Source: Crenothrix sp043729335
GTDB taxonomy: Bacteria > Pseudomonadota > Gammaproteobacteria > Methylococcales > Methylomonadaceae
Assembly: GCF_043729335.1 (NCBI RefSeq)
Contig: NZ_JAYTLQ010000054.1
Coordinates: forward strand, 72,726 to 136,725
Direction of reading: 5' to 3'
DNA: 64,000 bases
In this document: positions 1 through 9,246 of the stretch, piece after piece
Layout: the number at the start of each line of letters is the position of its first letter
How positions within the stretch are numbered: position 1 is the first letter of the stretch
Made by a program: the position numbers and the translations under genes
Notes under the pieces: model-generated
Databases searched by the model: none
Told to the model about the DNA's origin: nothing
Seen by the model: the letters and a program-made list of their open reading frames with translations, nothing else

Positions 1-1013
1 TTCTGCGTGACGTGCAAAGTGTTATTCCATCGGGCAGTAATGTGTTTACGGAAATTAATGAAAAATCCAACTTTTCTTATTTCATACTGGAATACGGCCT
101 TGATGATTTGATTGGTTTAGAGGACTTAGTCCCTCTTCTGTTAGCGGATTTTTTTACCCGGGATCGTATTTCCCGCTTTATGTATTGGTTGACCCACTAT
201 CCTGCATTAACAGATGCTACCGCAATCGATACCTCATTTTATAAAAGTGATGTGTATAACCTGATTTATCGCCCTTATAACCAACACCACGGTCTTTGAG
301 CGCTCGTAATGCAGCAAGGCAAACCGGCCGCAATTATGAACCTTTTTCGACCCTCTCATAAAAAACCTTTTAACAATAAGGATGTATATATTATGAGCTG
401 TTTACTGCCTTATATCAGCCATGCGCTGCAAGCTCCAGATGACCATAATATTCAATACAGCAAAACTGGAGCATCCGGGCTAATACTGATGAATACCCAA
501 GGAAAGATTGAATTTATGTGCCCTGAAGCCAAAAATTTATTGGCGTTAGCGTGTCATCCTGTCTTAACAGTAAAAGCGCCTACTGGAGAGGCTGCGGTGT
601 TACAAAAACTCACGCAATTGTGCACTAATCTGGATGCCATATTTCAAGGAAAAGTTGCTGCGCCGCCGTGTTGGAGTTACAACAATGGCCGTGGGCGGTT
701 TATATTTCGCGCCTACTGGCTAAACAGACAGAACAATGAACCCGGCCATCTAATTGGCATGACCATTGAACATCACGAGCCTGTAGAATTAAAAGTATTA
801 CGCGCCTTGCAGCCCATGTCGCTGTCGCCTACCCAAAATCAAGTGGCTGTATTGCTGGCACAAGGGCTATCCAATGAGCAAATTGGCACAGACATGCATA
901 TCAAACTCACTACCGTTAAAGATCATGTCGGCAAAATCTTTAAAAAACTGGATATACACAGCCGTGAAGAGTTATTGCCTAAGTTATTTAAACATAGACT
1001 GGAAATAAATTGA
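1..1013 (+). pseudogene. LuxR-family transcriptional regulator, 5'-truncated by window edge and interrupted by in-frame TGA
   Basis: One reading frame runs from the left edge to 1013 and is broken only by TGA at 297-299. The residues on both sides (…YRPYNQHHGL, stop, ALVMQQGKPAA…) join into one continuous GAF/PAS-like sensor region of the type seen before LuxR DNA-binding domains. The C-terminal part (about 820-1000) carries a typical LuxR helix-turn-helix with LSPTQNQVAVLLAQGLSNEQ and TTVKDHVGKIFKKLDIHSRE, so DNA binding would be intact if the protein were made. Translation could restart at ATG 309, giving 234 residues with the HTH, but no convincing ribosome binding site precedes it. I read this as a recent nonsense mutation; a sequencing error is possible. 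The signal and targets are unknown, and the true start lies outside the window. Confidence 0.75.
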
Positions 1014-1020
1014 ATAACTT

Positions 1021-1145
1021 GGCTTCCAACTTAAGGCCGGACAAGTGAAGCTGTGCCGCTCATGGTTCAACAAGGCTCTCATGAGCTTGTCGAATGGCTC
1101 ACCACGAACGGCTTTTTAAAACTGTCCCGTCTTACGTGGGTAGCC
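1021..1145. repeat. MITE/REP-like element, copy A
   Basis: Imperfect terminal inverted repeats start GGCTTCCAACTTAAGGCCGG and end CCCGTCTTACGTGGGTAGCC. Inside is a diverged copy of the nested palindrome containing CATGGTTCAACAAGGCTC and CTCACCACGAACGG. It is the same family as the elements at 30134, 50796 and 59095, but more decayed. It lies between the broken LuxR gene and the 3' end of the isocitrate dehydrogenase gene, where its folding could also stop transcription. Confidence 0.8.
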
Positions 1146-1155
1146 CGTTTATCGG

Positions 1156-2166
1156 TTAACCCATTGCCGCAACAATAGCATCACCCATTTCCTTAGTACC
1201 GCAATTAGACTGTGGATTCAAATCCGGCGTAACATACTTGCCTTCCCTCACGACTTTTTCGATAGCTGTTTTTATGCGCTTGGCGGCTTCAAACTCGCCC
1301 AAATGATTCAACATCATTACCCCGGCCATAATCACCGCCGCAGGATTAGCCAAATTTTTGCCGGTAATATCTGGCGCACTACCATGTACTGCTTCAAATA
1401 AAGCGGCATCATCACCGATATTAGCGCCTGGAATCAATCCCAACCCCCCCACCAAACCGGCGGTTAAATCCGACAAAATATCGCCAAACATATTAGTAGT
1501 AACGACAACATCAAATTGCTGAGGATTCATCACCATATGCATACAGGCCGCATCAACAATTTTTTCATCGAACTGAATGTCAGGGTAACGTGCAGCAGTT
1601 TCTCTGGCGACATCCAGAAACAATCCTTGGGTAAACTTTAAAATATTGGCCTTATGGCAAACAGTGACTTTTTTGCGATTGTTGTCTCGGGCGTATTTAA
1701 AAGCATATTCAATAACGCGCTGCGAACCACTGCGGGTAACTACCGCCAAACTTTCGGCGATGTCTTTTTTGGGGGTTAAATAATGCTCAAGTCCGGAATA
1801 TAGCCCTTCGGTATTTTCCCTGACAATAACGATATCCACATCATCATAACGGGTTTTAACGCCTTCCCAGTTGCTAGCCGGACGAACATTGGCATACAGC
1901 TCATATTTTTGCCGCAACGCCACGTTAATACTTCTAAATCCGCTGCCTACTACGGTGGTCAACGGCCCTTTGAAAGCAACACGAGTTCTGTCGATGGATG
2001 CCATAGTGGCATCCGGCAAGGGATTTCCAAACTGCTCAAAAGCACTCAGCCCAGCATAAGCTTCTTCCCACTGAATTTTTGCGCCAGACGCATCAATTAT
2101 TTTAACCGCTTCATCCATAATGGAAGGCCCTATTCCATCACCTTTAATTAACGTAACCGCGTGCAT
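1156..2166 (-). CDS. icd: NAD-dependent isocitrate dehydrogenase
   Basis: A 336-residue member of the isocitrate/isopropylmalate dehydrogenase family, predicted to oxidise isocitrate to 2-oxoglutarate and CO2 in the cytosolic TCA pathway. Visible motifs are GDGIGP (9-14), the substrate loop with Ser79, Asn81 and Arg85 (SINVALR), Arg95, RENTEGLYSG (116-125), Lys172, the metal-binding aspartates of FGDILSD (228-233) and HGSAPDITGK (261-270). An Asp at 266 in the cofactor loop is the NAD-type residue; NADP enzymes have Lys/Tyr there. SINVALR in place of the isopropylmalate loop favours isocitrate over isopropylmalate or homoisocitrate. The length matches the short NAD-IDH class. The ATG is preceded by GGAG six bases upstream. 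It is transcribed alone, and downstream lies repeat copy A. Confidence 0.85.
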   Translation of the reverse strand: MHAVTLIKGDGIGPSIMDEAVKIIDASGAKIQWEEAYAGLSAFEQFGNPLPDATMASIDRTRVAFKGPLTTVVGSGFRSINVALRQKYELYANVRPASNWEGVKTRYDDVDIVIVRENTEGLYSGLEHYLTPKKDIAESLAVVTRSGSQRVIEYAFKYARDNNRKKVTVCHKANILKFTQGLFLDVARETAARYPDIQFDEKIVDAACMHMVMNPQQFDVVVTTNMFGDILSDLTAGLVGGLGLIPGANIGDDAALFEAVHGSAPDITGKNLANPAAVIMAGVMMLNHLGEFEAAKRIKTAIEKVVREGKYVTPDLNPQSNCGTKEMGDAIVAAMG

Positions 2167-2370
2167 TCATATCTCCATAGACTAAAAAAACAGATGTTGG
2201 CAAAGAGTCTAGCCTTACATCTTCCCGTAAATTATAGTGCTTTAGTGATAGGATTAGCTATACAGGGGGTTAAATAGTCGTGGTGCCAGTATTAAAAAAT
2301 GACAGGAACGGCCAAAACCGTTCCTGTAAGAGGGACTTAAAAACGATGAACAATCGTAACGTTGAGCCTC

Positions 2371-2387
2371 CCTCTTTGAAAAAGAGG
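2371..2387. repeat. Short palindromic repeat CCTCTTTGAAAAAGAGG
   Basis: A perfect hairpin of 7-base arms around GAA. The same repeat type recurs at 11812-11830 and, diverged, at 14362-14375. It lies just beyond the 3' end of the Cys-rich protein gene and may act as a transcript end. Confidence 0.65.
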
Positions 2388-2428
2388 AGATGAACACATA
2401 CGAAAAACTTAAGCTTACGGCTTGGGGT

Positions 2429-2944
2429 TTATCTTTTTTTGCAGATTCCGGAACAATCTGCGCCACCTTTTTTAGGGTCGCAACTATCGCGGATATCATC
2501 AACACATACGTGTCCAATAGGACACGCCATACCTGCAATACCACCACACATAGCATATAGCGGCGGAGCTTTAACACACTTTGCGGCGGCTTTAACCTTT
2601 ATAGTAGTGCCTGCTTTAGGATGGACACTGCGCAAATTTTTGATAAAAGTATTAAATCTTTTTTGCGTTGAATAGTATCCCAACTCCGCACAAGCCGACA
2701 ACCCCCCTTCTATATAAAGTTGCCCACCGCTTTTGGGTACATCAACAATAAAGATATCAATATCACCTCTCGCTAGCGCAGCGCCGCTTATTTTACGCAC
2801 TTTATTTACGGCAACTGTATCAAGAGGACGGCCATCGACTTCAATCTTAATATCTATAGCTTTTATAACCACAGCCTTTGCAAAAACCGGTAAGCTAACC
2901 ACTAAATTAACAGTGAAAAAAATAAAATAAAACCACTTTGACAT
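2429..2944 (-). CDS. Secreted cysteine-rich protein of unknown function
   Basis: The start at 2944 (or the adjacent ATG at 2947) is chosen because AAGGAG lies just upstream; a longer reading to 3031 has no such site. The 171-residue product begins with a signal peptide (MSKWFYFIFFTVNLVV… cut near VFAKA). A middle section of no recognised fold follows (about 25-120). The C-terminal module has regularly spaced cysteines (CGGIAGMACPIGHVCVDD, then DSCDPKKGGADCSGIC). This module resembles the CGGIAG…GADCSGxC segment found in many secreted bacterial proteins that are loosely linked to Kazal-type domains. It is probably exported and disulfide-bonded; no catalytic residues are evident. It stands alone between isocitrate dehydrogenase and a TIGR04073 gene. 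Confidence 0.7.
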   Translation of the reverse strand: MSKWFYFIFFTVNLVVSLPVFAKAVVIKAIDIKIEVDGRPLDTVAVNKVRKISGAALARGDIDIFIVDVPKSGGQLYIEGGLSACAELGYYSTQKRFNTFIKNLRSVHPKAGTTIKVKAAAKCVKAPPLYAMCGGIAGMACPIGHVCVDDIRDSCDPKKGGADCSGICKKR

Positions 2945-2947
2945 CAT

Positions 2948-3534
2948 TACACTCCTTGTAAAAAAAGATAGTTCTGCGTCGTACCTAGATAACATATCCG
3001 CGCGACCGCCAAGGTTGGCACTATCAAGCAAAGGATTTATACTTTGCGGGGCAGAACTACCAAAAATAAAAACACAACACAGACATCCATAAACTTAATG
3101 TAACGCATTGCACGCCAGCACCAACAACAATCTAGAAAAAAAGCTTAAAATCAAGTAATTACAGAAAAATTATACTCATTAAACAACAGCCTTAAAAGGT
3201 AATTATCCACACCTTTTTAAGGTAATATTACCTTTACAATGCACTTAAGTTTAGATACCAGCAAAGGAGATAAGATTTTTTTTGCAAAGTAAGGCATACC
3301 ATGTTTTAGACACAAACACTTCTACGCCACTGAATTTGCCCATGAAAAATTGTGTTATTGTGAAAAACTGAAGAATTGACTGAGCATCCTGCAGATACAG
3401 ATACAATACCTCAAGCGTAGCTTATTGGAATAAATATCTCCAACATCTACGCTTAGGCGACTTATTGCGTTAGAACTTCAAATTGACCCACCCCATAAGT
3501 AGGTCTTTCAGAAAACCCAGGTCATTAACAAAAA
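2948..3534. other. Intergenic region without a gene
   Basis: AT-rich. It contains inverted repeats around 3192-3235 (AAAAGGTAATTATCC… and AAGGTAATATTACCTTTA) and a hairpin with arms AAGCGTAG and CTACGCTT near 3413-3456. The part next to 2947 should hold the promoter of the Cys-rich gene. No open reading frame with a credible start was seen on either strand. Confidence 0.5.
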
Positions 3535-4131
3535 TTACTTACGCATTTCGTTTTCAAAGATGGTATCCAATCTTCTGTTGGCTTCTTCACGGCTGTACTG
3601 ATCAGCATCTTCAATAACAGGCAACCGAGGTTTAACAATAGCAACTGGCTGAATAATAGGCGCAGCGGTTTTATAGGACTCATCAAGCCTGAAAACCTTA
3701 TCGTAAGTATTGGACTTGTCGAAATCATCCCAAACGTATTTAGGATAAACCACCTGTTTAGTCGGCAATGGTGCGGTTAATAGATCAAACGTACCCACTG
3801 TCATACGCCCAACGGCATCAATAATACCTTTTACACCGCCACCAATAACACCATACACAATATTACTGTCTTCCTCATTGGTGAGGTTAATCATGTTTTT
3901 TGGCACTTCCAAAAAACCAGTGGTGATATTGGCAAAGCCATTTATGGCTTTTTTCTCTACCTGCCTTTTGTATTGTTGCTGACGAAAGTGTTTTTGCCGC
4001 TCAATCTCGTGCTTTAAAAGCTGTTCATTTTGTAGCTGTTGCTGGGCATAATCCGCCCAAATTACCGGCGTAAAGACCAGCAACGCGCTAGTGCATGATA
4101 AAGAAACGAAAAAACGATGGAATTTGCTCAT
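3535..4131 (-). CDS. Exosortase system-associated protein, TIGR04073 family
   Basis: A 198-residue protein with a cleavable signal peptide (hydrophobic stretch FVSLSCTSALLVFTPVIWA). A charged Gln/Lys-rich segment follows (about 28-65), and then the family core: GFANITTGFLEVPKN, GVIGGGVKGIIDAVGRMTVG and TFDLLTAPLP. This pattern of glycine-rich repeats ending in a T-P-P element matches the TIGR04073 family, which occurs in genomes with exosortase/PEP-CTERM sorting systems; its biochemical role is unknown. The C-terminal tail is longer than usual. It sits 57 bases downstream of tex, possibly in the same transcript, and about 2.5 kb from the exopolysaccharide genes, the usual company of exosortase components. 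No exosortase gene is in this window. Confidence 0.75.
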   Translation of the reverse strand: MSKFHRFFVSLSCTSALLVFTPVIWADYAQQQLQNEQLLKHEIERQKHFRQQQYKRQVEKKAINGFANITTGFLEVPKNMINLTNEEDSNIVYGVIGGGVKGIIDAVGRMTVGTFDLLTAPLPTKQVVYPKYVWDDFDKSNTYDKVFRLDESYKTAAPIIQPVAIVKPRLPVIEDADQYSREEANRRLDTIFENEMRK

Positions 4132-4188
4132 CTCAAATCCTACTAGTTTAGTGAATAATAAAACCAGTATAGCAGAGCTTTTGAGGTT

Positions 4189-6480
4189 TTATTTTTTCAG
4201 GGCTCTTGCTAACACATCAGCCATTGTGCCTTGTAACGGCGCTGGTTGTTTGGGTTTATAGACTTGTTTTTGCGTGTTTCGTTCCGGCTGATCTTTTCTG
4301 TCTTTTTTATCGGCGGCATCAATTTGGCTTTTCATGGTGAGCAAAATACGCTTGCGTTCGACATCAACCTCTAACACCGTTACTTTCACCATATCGCCGG
4401 TTTTAACTACATCGCGGGCGACTTTAACAAACGTATCGGATAAATGCGAAATATGCACCAAGCCATCCTGATGCACGCCAATATCGACAAACGCACCAAA
4501 ATTGGCAACATTAGTCACGATGCCATCCAAACGCATACCGGCTTGTAAATCCGTGATTTTTTCGATACCTGCCTTAAAGGTGATGCTTTTAAAATCCGGC
4601 CTGGGATCACGGCCCGGTTTTTCCAGTTCCTGCAAAATGTCGGTAACAGTTGGCAAACCAAAGCGTTCATTAGTATATTTAGCCGCATTTAGACCACGGA
4701 CAAACTGGCTCTGGCCGATAAGATCACGGATTGATTTACCGGTATCGATGATAATGGCTTCAACCACCGGATAAGCTTCCGGATGCACGGATGATGCATC
4801 CAATGGGTTATCGCCGTTCATAATACGCAGAAATCCTGCCGCCTGCTCATAGGCTTTGTCACCAAGCCGAGGCACTTTTTTAAGCTGCTTACGGTTAGTG
4901 AATGATCCATTGCTATCACGAAAAGCCACAATATTTTCGCTGATACTGGCAGATAGCCCCGACACCTGCTTAAGCAAGGCAACAGAAGCGGTATTGACAT
5001 CCACCCCCACAGCATTTACACAATCTTCTACCACGGCATCTAAACCTCTGGCCAAATGTGCTTGATTGACATCATGCTGATACTGCCCCACACCAATGGA
5101 TTTAGGGTCAATTTTAACCAATTCTGCTAATGGATCTTGCAAGCGCCTGGCAATAGACACCGCGCCACGTAATGATACATCCAGCTGTGGAAATTCTTTG
5201 GCCGCCAATTCCGAGGCCGAATATACCGAAGCCCCTGCTTCTGAAACGGTAATCTTGGTAAATTTTAAATCCGGGTAAGCCTTCATAATATCGGCAACCA
5301 ACTGATCGGTTTCCCGTGATGCCGTGCCATTACCAATGCTAATCAAATCCACGCCGTGCGTTTTTATCAACTTTGCCAAGGTACTCATCGACTCATGCCA
5401 TTGGTTGCGCGGCTGGTGTGGATAAACCGTATCGGTCGCCAATAATTTGCCCGTGGGATCAACAATAGCCACCTTAACACCGGTACGAATGCCCGGATCC
5501 AGTCCCATTGTGGTTTTGGGGCCTGCGGGCGCGGCCAGCAACAAATCCCTTAAATTGCTGGCAAAAACACGGATGGCTTCGAGCTCTGCGGCCTCGCGTA
5601 GCGTAAGCTTCAAGTCCAGATCAATACGGGTAAACAGCTTGATTTTCCACGCCAATCGCGCCGCTTCAGCTAACCAGGCATCGGCAGGTTTTGTGGTATC
5701 ACGGATATTCAGATAACGGCTGACTTGCTGTATGCACACATCATGCTCAAGCCGGTCATCCATACCAGGCTTCAATGTCATGCTTAAAAAACCTTCATTG
5801 CGTCCCCGAAATAACGCCAAAGCACGGTGCGAAGGAATTTTGTTGATCGCTTCAAAGTAATCAAAATAATCCTTAAATTTTTCTGCTTCCCGTTCTTTAC
5901 CCTCAACAACTCCGGCATGAATAACACCTTTTTGCCAGACATGCTCGCGCAATGTTGCCAGCAATTCTGCGGCCTCGGAAATGCGTTCCATGATAATTTG
6001 CCGCGCACCTTCCAATGCCGCTGCAACATCGGGTATGCCTTTTTCTGCATCAATATACGTTGTGGCCATTACATTAGGGATGAGTGTTCGGTCAGCCAGT
6101 AACCCATCAGCCAAGGGCTCCAGACCTGCTTCGCGGGCTATCTGGGCTTTAGTGCGCCGCTTAGGTTTATACGGTAAATACAAATCTTCCAGCAGTGTCT
6201 TGGTATCTGCCGCATTAATGGCTTGTTCCAGCTCAGGGGTTAGTTTTTCCTGTGAGCGAATGCTATGCAAAATAGTGTCGCGCCGATCATTGAGTTCGCG
6301 CAAATAACCGAGGCGATCTTCAAGCATGCGCAATTGGGTATCATCCAAACCACCGGTAACTTCCTTACGGTATCGGGAAATAAACGGTACGGTCGCGCCT
6401 TCGTCCAATAAGGTAACAGCGGCGCTCACTTGTTTAATATGAACAGATAACTCTTGGGCAATGCGTTGAATGACGTCCAT
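4189..6480 (-). CDS. tex: Tex, S1 RNA-binding transcription accessory protein
   Basis: A 763-residue full-length Tex protein, a nucleic-acid-binding scaffold related to eukaryotic Spt6. Domains in order are: helical Tex N-domain with FISRYRKEVTGGLDD (34-48) and LPYKPKRRTKAQIAREAGLE; YqgF/RuvC-like domain starting MGLDPGIRTGVKVAIVDPTG (about 330); the helix-hairpin-helix section with GVDVNTASVALLKQVSGLS and FTNRKQLKKVPRLG; and a C-terminal S1 domain with VTNVANFGAFVDIGVHQDGL (about 650-720) and a basic tail. It probably acts in transcription and RNA quality control in the cytosol. GGAA precedes the ATG. It is likely the first gene of a transcript that may include the TIGR04073 gene. Confidence 0.93.
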   Translation of the reverse strand: MDVIQRIAQELSVHIKQVSAAVTLLDEGATVPFISRYRKEVTGGLDDTQLRMLEDRLGYLRELNDRRDTILHSIRSQEKLTPELEQAINAADTKTLLEDLYLPYKPKRRTKAQIAREAGLEPLADGLLADRTLIPNVMATTYIDAEKGIPDVAAALEGARQIIMERISEAAELLATLREHVWQKGVIHAGVVEGKEREAEKFKDYFDYFEAINKIPSHRALALFRGRNEGFLSMTLKPGMDDRLEHDVCIQQVSRYLNIRDTTKPADAWLAEAARLAWKIKLFTRIDLDLKLTLREAAELEAIRVFASNLRDLLLAAPAGPKTTMGLDPGIRTGVKVAIVDPTGKLLATDTVYPHQPRNQWHESMSTLAKLIKTHGVDLISIGNGTASRETDQLVADIMKAYPDLKFTKITVSEAGASVYSASELAAKEFPQLDVSLRGAVSIARRLQDPLAELVKIDPKSIGVGQYQHDVNQAHLARGLDAVVEDCVNAVGVDVNTASVALLKQVSGLSASISENIVAFRDSNGSFTNRKQLKKVPRLGDKAYEQAAGFLRIMNGDNPLDASSVHPEAYPVVEAIIIDTGKSIRDLIGQSQFVRGLNAAKYTNERFGLPTVTDILQELEKPGRDPRPDFKSITFKAGIEKITDLQAGMRLDGIVTNVANFGAFVDIGVHQDGLVHISHLSDTFVKVARDVVKTGDMVKVTVLEVDVERKRILLTMKSQIDAADKKDRKDQPERNTQKQVYKPKQPAPLQGTMADVLARALKK

Positions 6481-6586
6481 TTTTTCCAGTGCTGTCAGTT
6501 AAAATAAACGTATTGTAGCAGTAAGCCATGAATCTATTAGATTTGTGGGGGTAAAACTTACAGGAATAACCAAATTTAAACAAATA

Positions 6587-6612
6587 GACCTAATCTTTGC
6601 TGGGATTAGGTC
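6587..6612. terminator. Hairpin between the surface-polysaccharide genes and tex
   Basis: Perfect 9-base arms GACCTAATC and GATTAGGTC around an 8-base loop. It lies just beyond the 3' end of the GNAT gene (minus strand) and upstream of tex. It probably ends the glycosyltransferase-GNAT transcript, but no long T run follows on either side, so intrinsic termination would be weak. Confidence 0.4.
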
Positions 6613-6634
6613 ATGGGAAATAGAGATTGTTAAC

Positions 6635-6662
6635 GTAGAAACGCAAGATTTTGCGTCTCTAC
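6635..6662. repeat. Palindromic repeat with core ACGCAAGATTTTGCGT
   Basis: Arms GTAGAAACGCAA and TTGCGTCTCTAC form an almost perfect hairpin. This sequence type (GTAGAGACGCAA…) is a dispersed intergenic palindrome known in several bacterial genomes. It is 60 bases downstream of the GNAT gene. Confidence 0.6.
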
Positions 6663-6721
6663 CAGGGTGATGAGCTACGAGGGCTTATTTAAATGAAATT
6701 TGAAAGATAAAAAACTGATTA

Positions 6722-7873
6722 CTACTGGCGTATTTTGCCTAAAAAAGTCCGTGCATTCTGTGCAACTTTCCATAAAGCAGGTGTTTGTTTGATTTTGCGT
6801 TTGAGCAGACGACTGGTTTTAAAAGCCCAGGCATAAGACAACCCCAATAACGTTTTGCCTTCATAATAGTCGTATAACTTTAATTCCTGATCACACCACT
6901 GATCTTTATACGGTTCGTCACCAATAGTAAAGTCATAGATTTCAATGCCATTATCGATGCACCATTCAAACAAATGCCACATCAACAAACCGCCCGGAGC
7001 GTATTTGGTTAATTCAGACTGTTCGTAAGTAGGGTATAAATGGTAGAAACGTTTTTTGTAAACCAGACCCCAATGCGTTGCAATAATTCTGTCATCCAGC
7101 ATTAAAGCGCTTAAATGTACAAAGCCAAGCGGAATAGCTTGCGCCGACAGGATATTAAAAAAATCACACACTTCCTTGCTATCAAACAAATTACCCACGC
7201 CCATTTCCAGGTAACTGCGTACTTTTTGAGCAATCATTTCCGCAAGAAAACGTTGTATTTGCGTAGAATCGCTTGCAATAACAAACCCAACTTTTCCGTA
7301 TTCTTGCAAGCGCCGGTGTTTTCTTTTTTCAGTGGACAGCGATTTACTGCTGCGCTTAGCTTTTAAGAAACCATCAAACTGCGTACCCAAATAGGTAAAA
7401 TGGGCATTGCTGGCGGTAGGAATACACGCAAGCGACACAAATGGATTGAGCTGTGTGCCGATATCTTTGGGCATTTTTTCAAACACAATAGCATCATACG
7501 CAGGTAAAACAGCTTGAATATCTTGCCAAACTCGGTGGAAAAAATCCGGTGTAAAATTTTCTGATAAATGAGGGTTCAATAAAGGACCATGATAGTCAGA
7601 AACCGTACCACCCAGCCAAACAAGACAATTTACGCCCTGGCGTTTTTCAATACCCAAAGGTAAAAGCATAACAGGCTGGCCAACAGGAAACTCAATAACG
7701 ACAAGACACGCTTGACAGCTTGATGCGACACCAACAGTGTTATGCCACTGTTTTAACCAGTCAAAATTTTGAAAAGCGGTGTTTTCACTGTACTCTTCAA
7801 AGGATCGCCATACGGCTTCTATTTCATCAAACGAATTATAAATTAAGGTATTGATATTTTCAGTAGATAACAA
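6722..7873 (-). CDS. GNAT/FemAB-like acyltransferase of a polysaccharide locus
   Basis: A 383-residue protein of the BioF2/CelD-like acetyltransferase group (Acetyltransf_6). The N-terminal half has ENTAFQNFDWLKQWHNTVG (about 31-49) and VVIEFPVGQPVMLLPLGIEK; the C-terminal GNAT half has VHLSALMLDDRIIATHWGLV, FYHLYPTYEQSELTKYAPGG and EIYDFTIGDEPYKDQWC. Members transfer acyl or aminoacyl groups in envelope polysaccharide pathways; the substrate here is unknown. It starts at TTG after AGGG. It follows the GT4 gene by 49 bases on the same strand, which makes a joint exopolysaccharide-modification role likely. Confidence 0.78.
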   Translation of the reverse strand: MLSTENINTLIYNSFDEIEAVWRSFEEYSENTAFQNFDWLKQWHNTVGVASSCQACLVVIEFPVGQPVMLLPLGIEKRQGVNCLVWLGGTVSDYHGPLLNPHLSENFTPDFFHRVWQDIQAVLPAYDAIVFEKMPKDIGTQLNPFVSLACIPTASNAHFTYLGTQFDGFLKAKRSSKSLSTEKRKHRRLQEYGKVGFVIASDSTQIQRFLAEMIAQKVRSYLEMGVGNLFDSKEVCDFFNILSAQAIPLGFVHLSALMLDDRIIATHWGLVYKKRFYHLYPTYEQSELTKYAPGGLLMWHLFEWCIDNGIEIYDFTIGDEPYKDQWCDQELKLYDYYEGKTLLGLSYAWAFKTSRLLKRKIKQTPALWKVAQNARTFLGKIRQ

Positions 7874-7922
7874 CGTTCCCTGCCAATTTTATGTTATTGA
7901 TTAATATTTGTTATTACTGAAC

Positions 7923-9062
7923 TTATACTATTACTTGGCTATTTTCTGACAATTCCGTAGGAAAAGACAATAATTCATTATAAAAGCCAACAATATGTCC
8001 AACCATCGTAGAAAACCTAAAATGAGTATACACATGATCATGTAATGAGTCTGCTAAACTTTCAGCACTGTCATGGTCATCAAGTACCCGCTGCATGGCT
8101 TTTGCCAACTCATTAGCATCGCCCGCCGGCAGTAGCTGATAAGCATGGGGACCAAATATTTCCGGAATGCCGCCTACATTGGTAGTCAACAACGGCACTC
8201 TCGCCGCAGCAGTTTCCAAGACAATATAAGGGAATGACTCTGCCAAAGACGGCACCACCACACAACGCGCATTAACAAAAGCTTTGGTCGCGGGAAAAAT
8301 GGGTGAATGAAAAGTGACTTTATTTGTCAGCCCTAGCACTTGCACACGATTCCTAAAAAACTCCTCGTCTGGCCCCGACCCAAAAACCGACAAACTGACA
8401 TCAGGCTCTTTAATCAGCGCAAGGGCTTGCAATAAAACATCCAAACCCTTCAGCTTTCTTATTTCACCCACAAACACAAATTTATTTTCGGGTGTGGTAC
8501 GAGAAACACCATCAAACTCATGGTCGCGCAGACCGTTGTGAACCACACGGTGCGCACAAGAAAAGCCGCCTACTTTACCGCGATAAGTTTCAGCACTGGT
8601 TTTACTATCAAAAATAATGCCATCAGTAAATTTTTTTAAAACGCGTTCTAAGGTCAGATAAAACATCCCGGTCGGGGTAGTAATGGAATAATGCATGGAG
8701 CCACCGTGTGGCGTGTAAATCGCCTTGGAACTCAACATTTTTGCCAGAATACGTCCATAAGCACCACCTTTAGCACCATGTCCATGAACGACATCAATAT
8801 TTTCTCCGGCACACAGTTTTGGAATATCGCGTAAAACCTTAACATCCGAAAAGCCAATATGTCGGCTCATGGGAATGCGATGCACCCCTAAAGTACAAAT
8901 TGATTGCAGTGCCTCTAGCTTGCTTGCAGCGCTGTCTCCACCGGTTGACGCATCGCAGATTATGCCTACCTTATAACCTAACCTTGCCTGTTCTTCGGCA
9001 AGATCACAAACGTGACGAAACAAACCACCAACAGGCGAACGAAACACATGTAAAATATTCAT
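7923..9062 (-). CDS. GT4-family glycosyltransferase
   Basis: A 379-residue GT-B glycosyltransferase, predicted to add a sugar from a nucleotide-sugar donor to a lipid-linked glycan on the cytoplasmic side of the membrane. The N-terminal acceptor domain starts MNILHVFRSPVGGLFRHVCD and contains DVVHGHGAKGGAYGRI. The C-terminal donor domain has FVFVGEIRKLKGLDVLLQAL, SVFGSGPDEEFF and the E-x7-E element ESFPYIVLETAA followed by TTNVGGIPEIFG. The length is normal for the family. It lies between the initiating sugar transferase (upstream, 184 bases) and the GNAT gene (downstream, 49 bases), the order of an exopolysaccharide operon. Donor and acceptor cannot be told from sequence. Confidence 0.87.
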   Translation of the reverse strand: MNILHVFRSPVGGLFRHVCDLAEEQARLGYKVGIICDASTGGDSAASKLEALQSICTLGVHRIPMSRHIGFSDVKVLRDIPKLCAGENIDVVHGHGAKGGAYGRILAKMLSSKAIYTPHGGSMHYSITTPTGMFYLTLERVLKKFTDGIIFDSKTSAETYRGKVGGFSCAHRVVHNGLRDHEFDGVSRTTPENKFVFVGEIRKLKGLDVLLQALALIKEPDVSLSVFGSGPDEEFFRNRVQVLGLTNKVTFHSPIFPATKAFVNARCVVVPSLAESFPYIVLETAAARVPLLTTNVGGIPEIFGPHAYQLLPAGDANELAKAMQRVLDDHDSAESLADSLHDHVYTHFRFSTMVGHIVGFYNELLSFPTELSENSQVIV

Positions 9063-9246
9063 CTAATTACAGTCCTTATTAAGTGGCTATGGTAAAAAAA
9101 AATTTAAACTTATAACAATTAATACATTAAAAAACATATTCTTGCAAAATAAAAATCACTTTAAGTAAATTATAGTAAGTGCATGTTATAAAATAATTAT
9201 GACATCATCATTACTTAAATATTGAATTCATAAAAACCTAAAGTCC

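Noticed and set aside
297..299. TGA in the LuxR frame as a selenocysteine codon
   Set aside because: No SECIS-like hairpin is evident right after it, and regulators of this family do not use selenocysteine.
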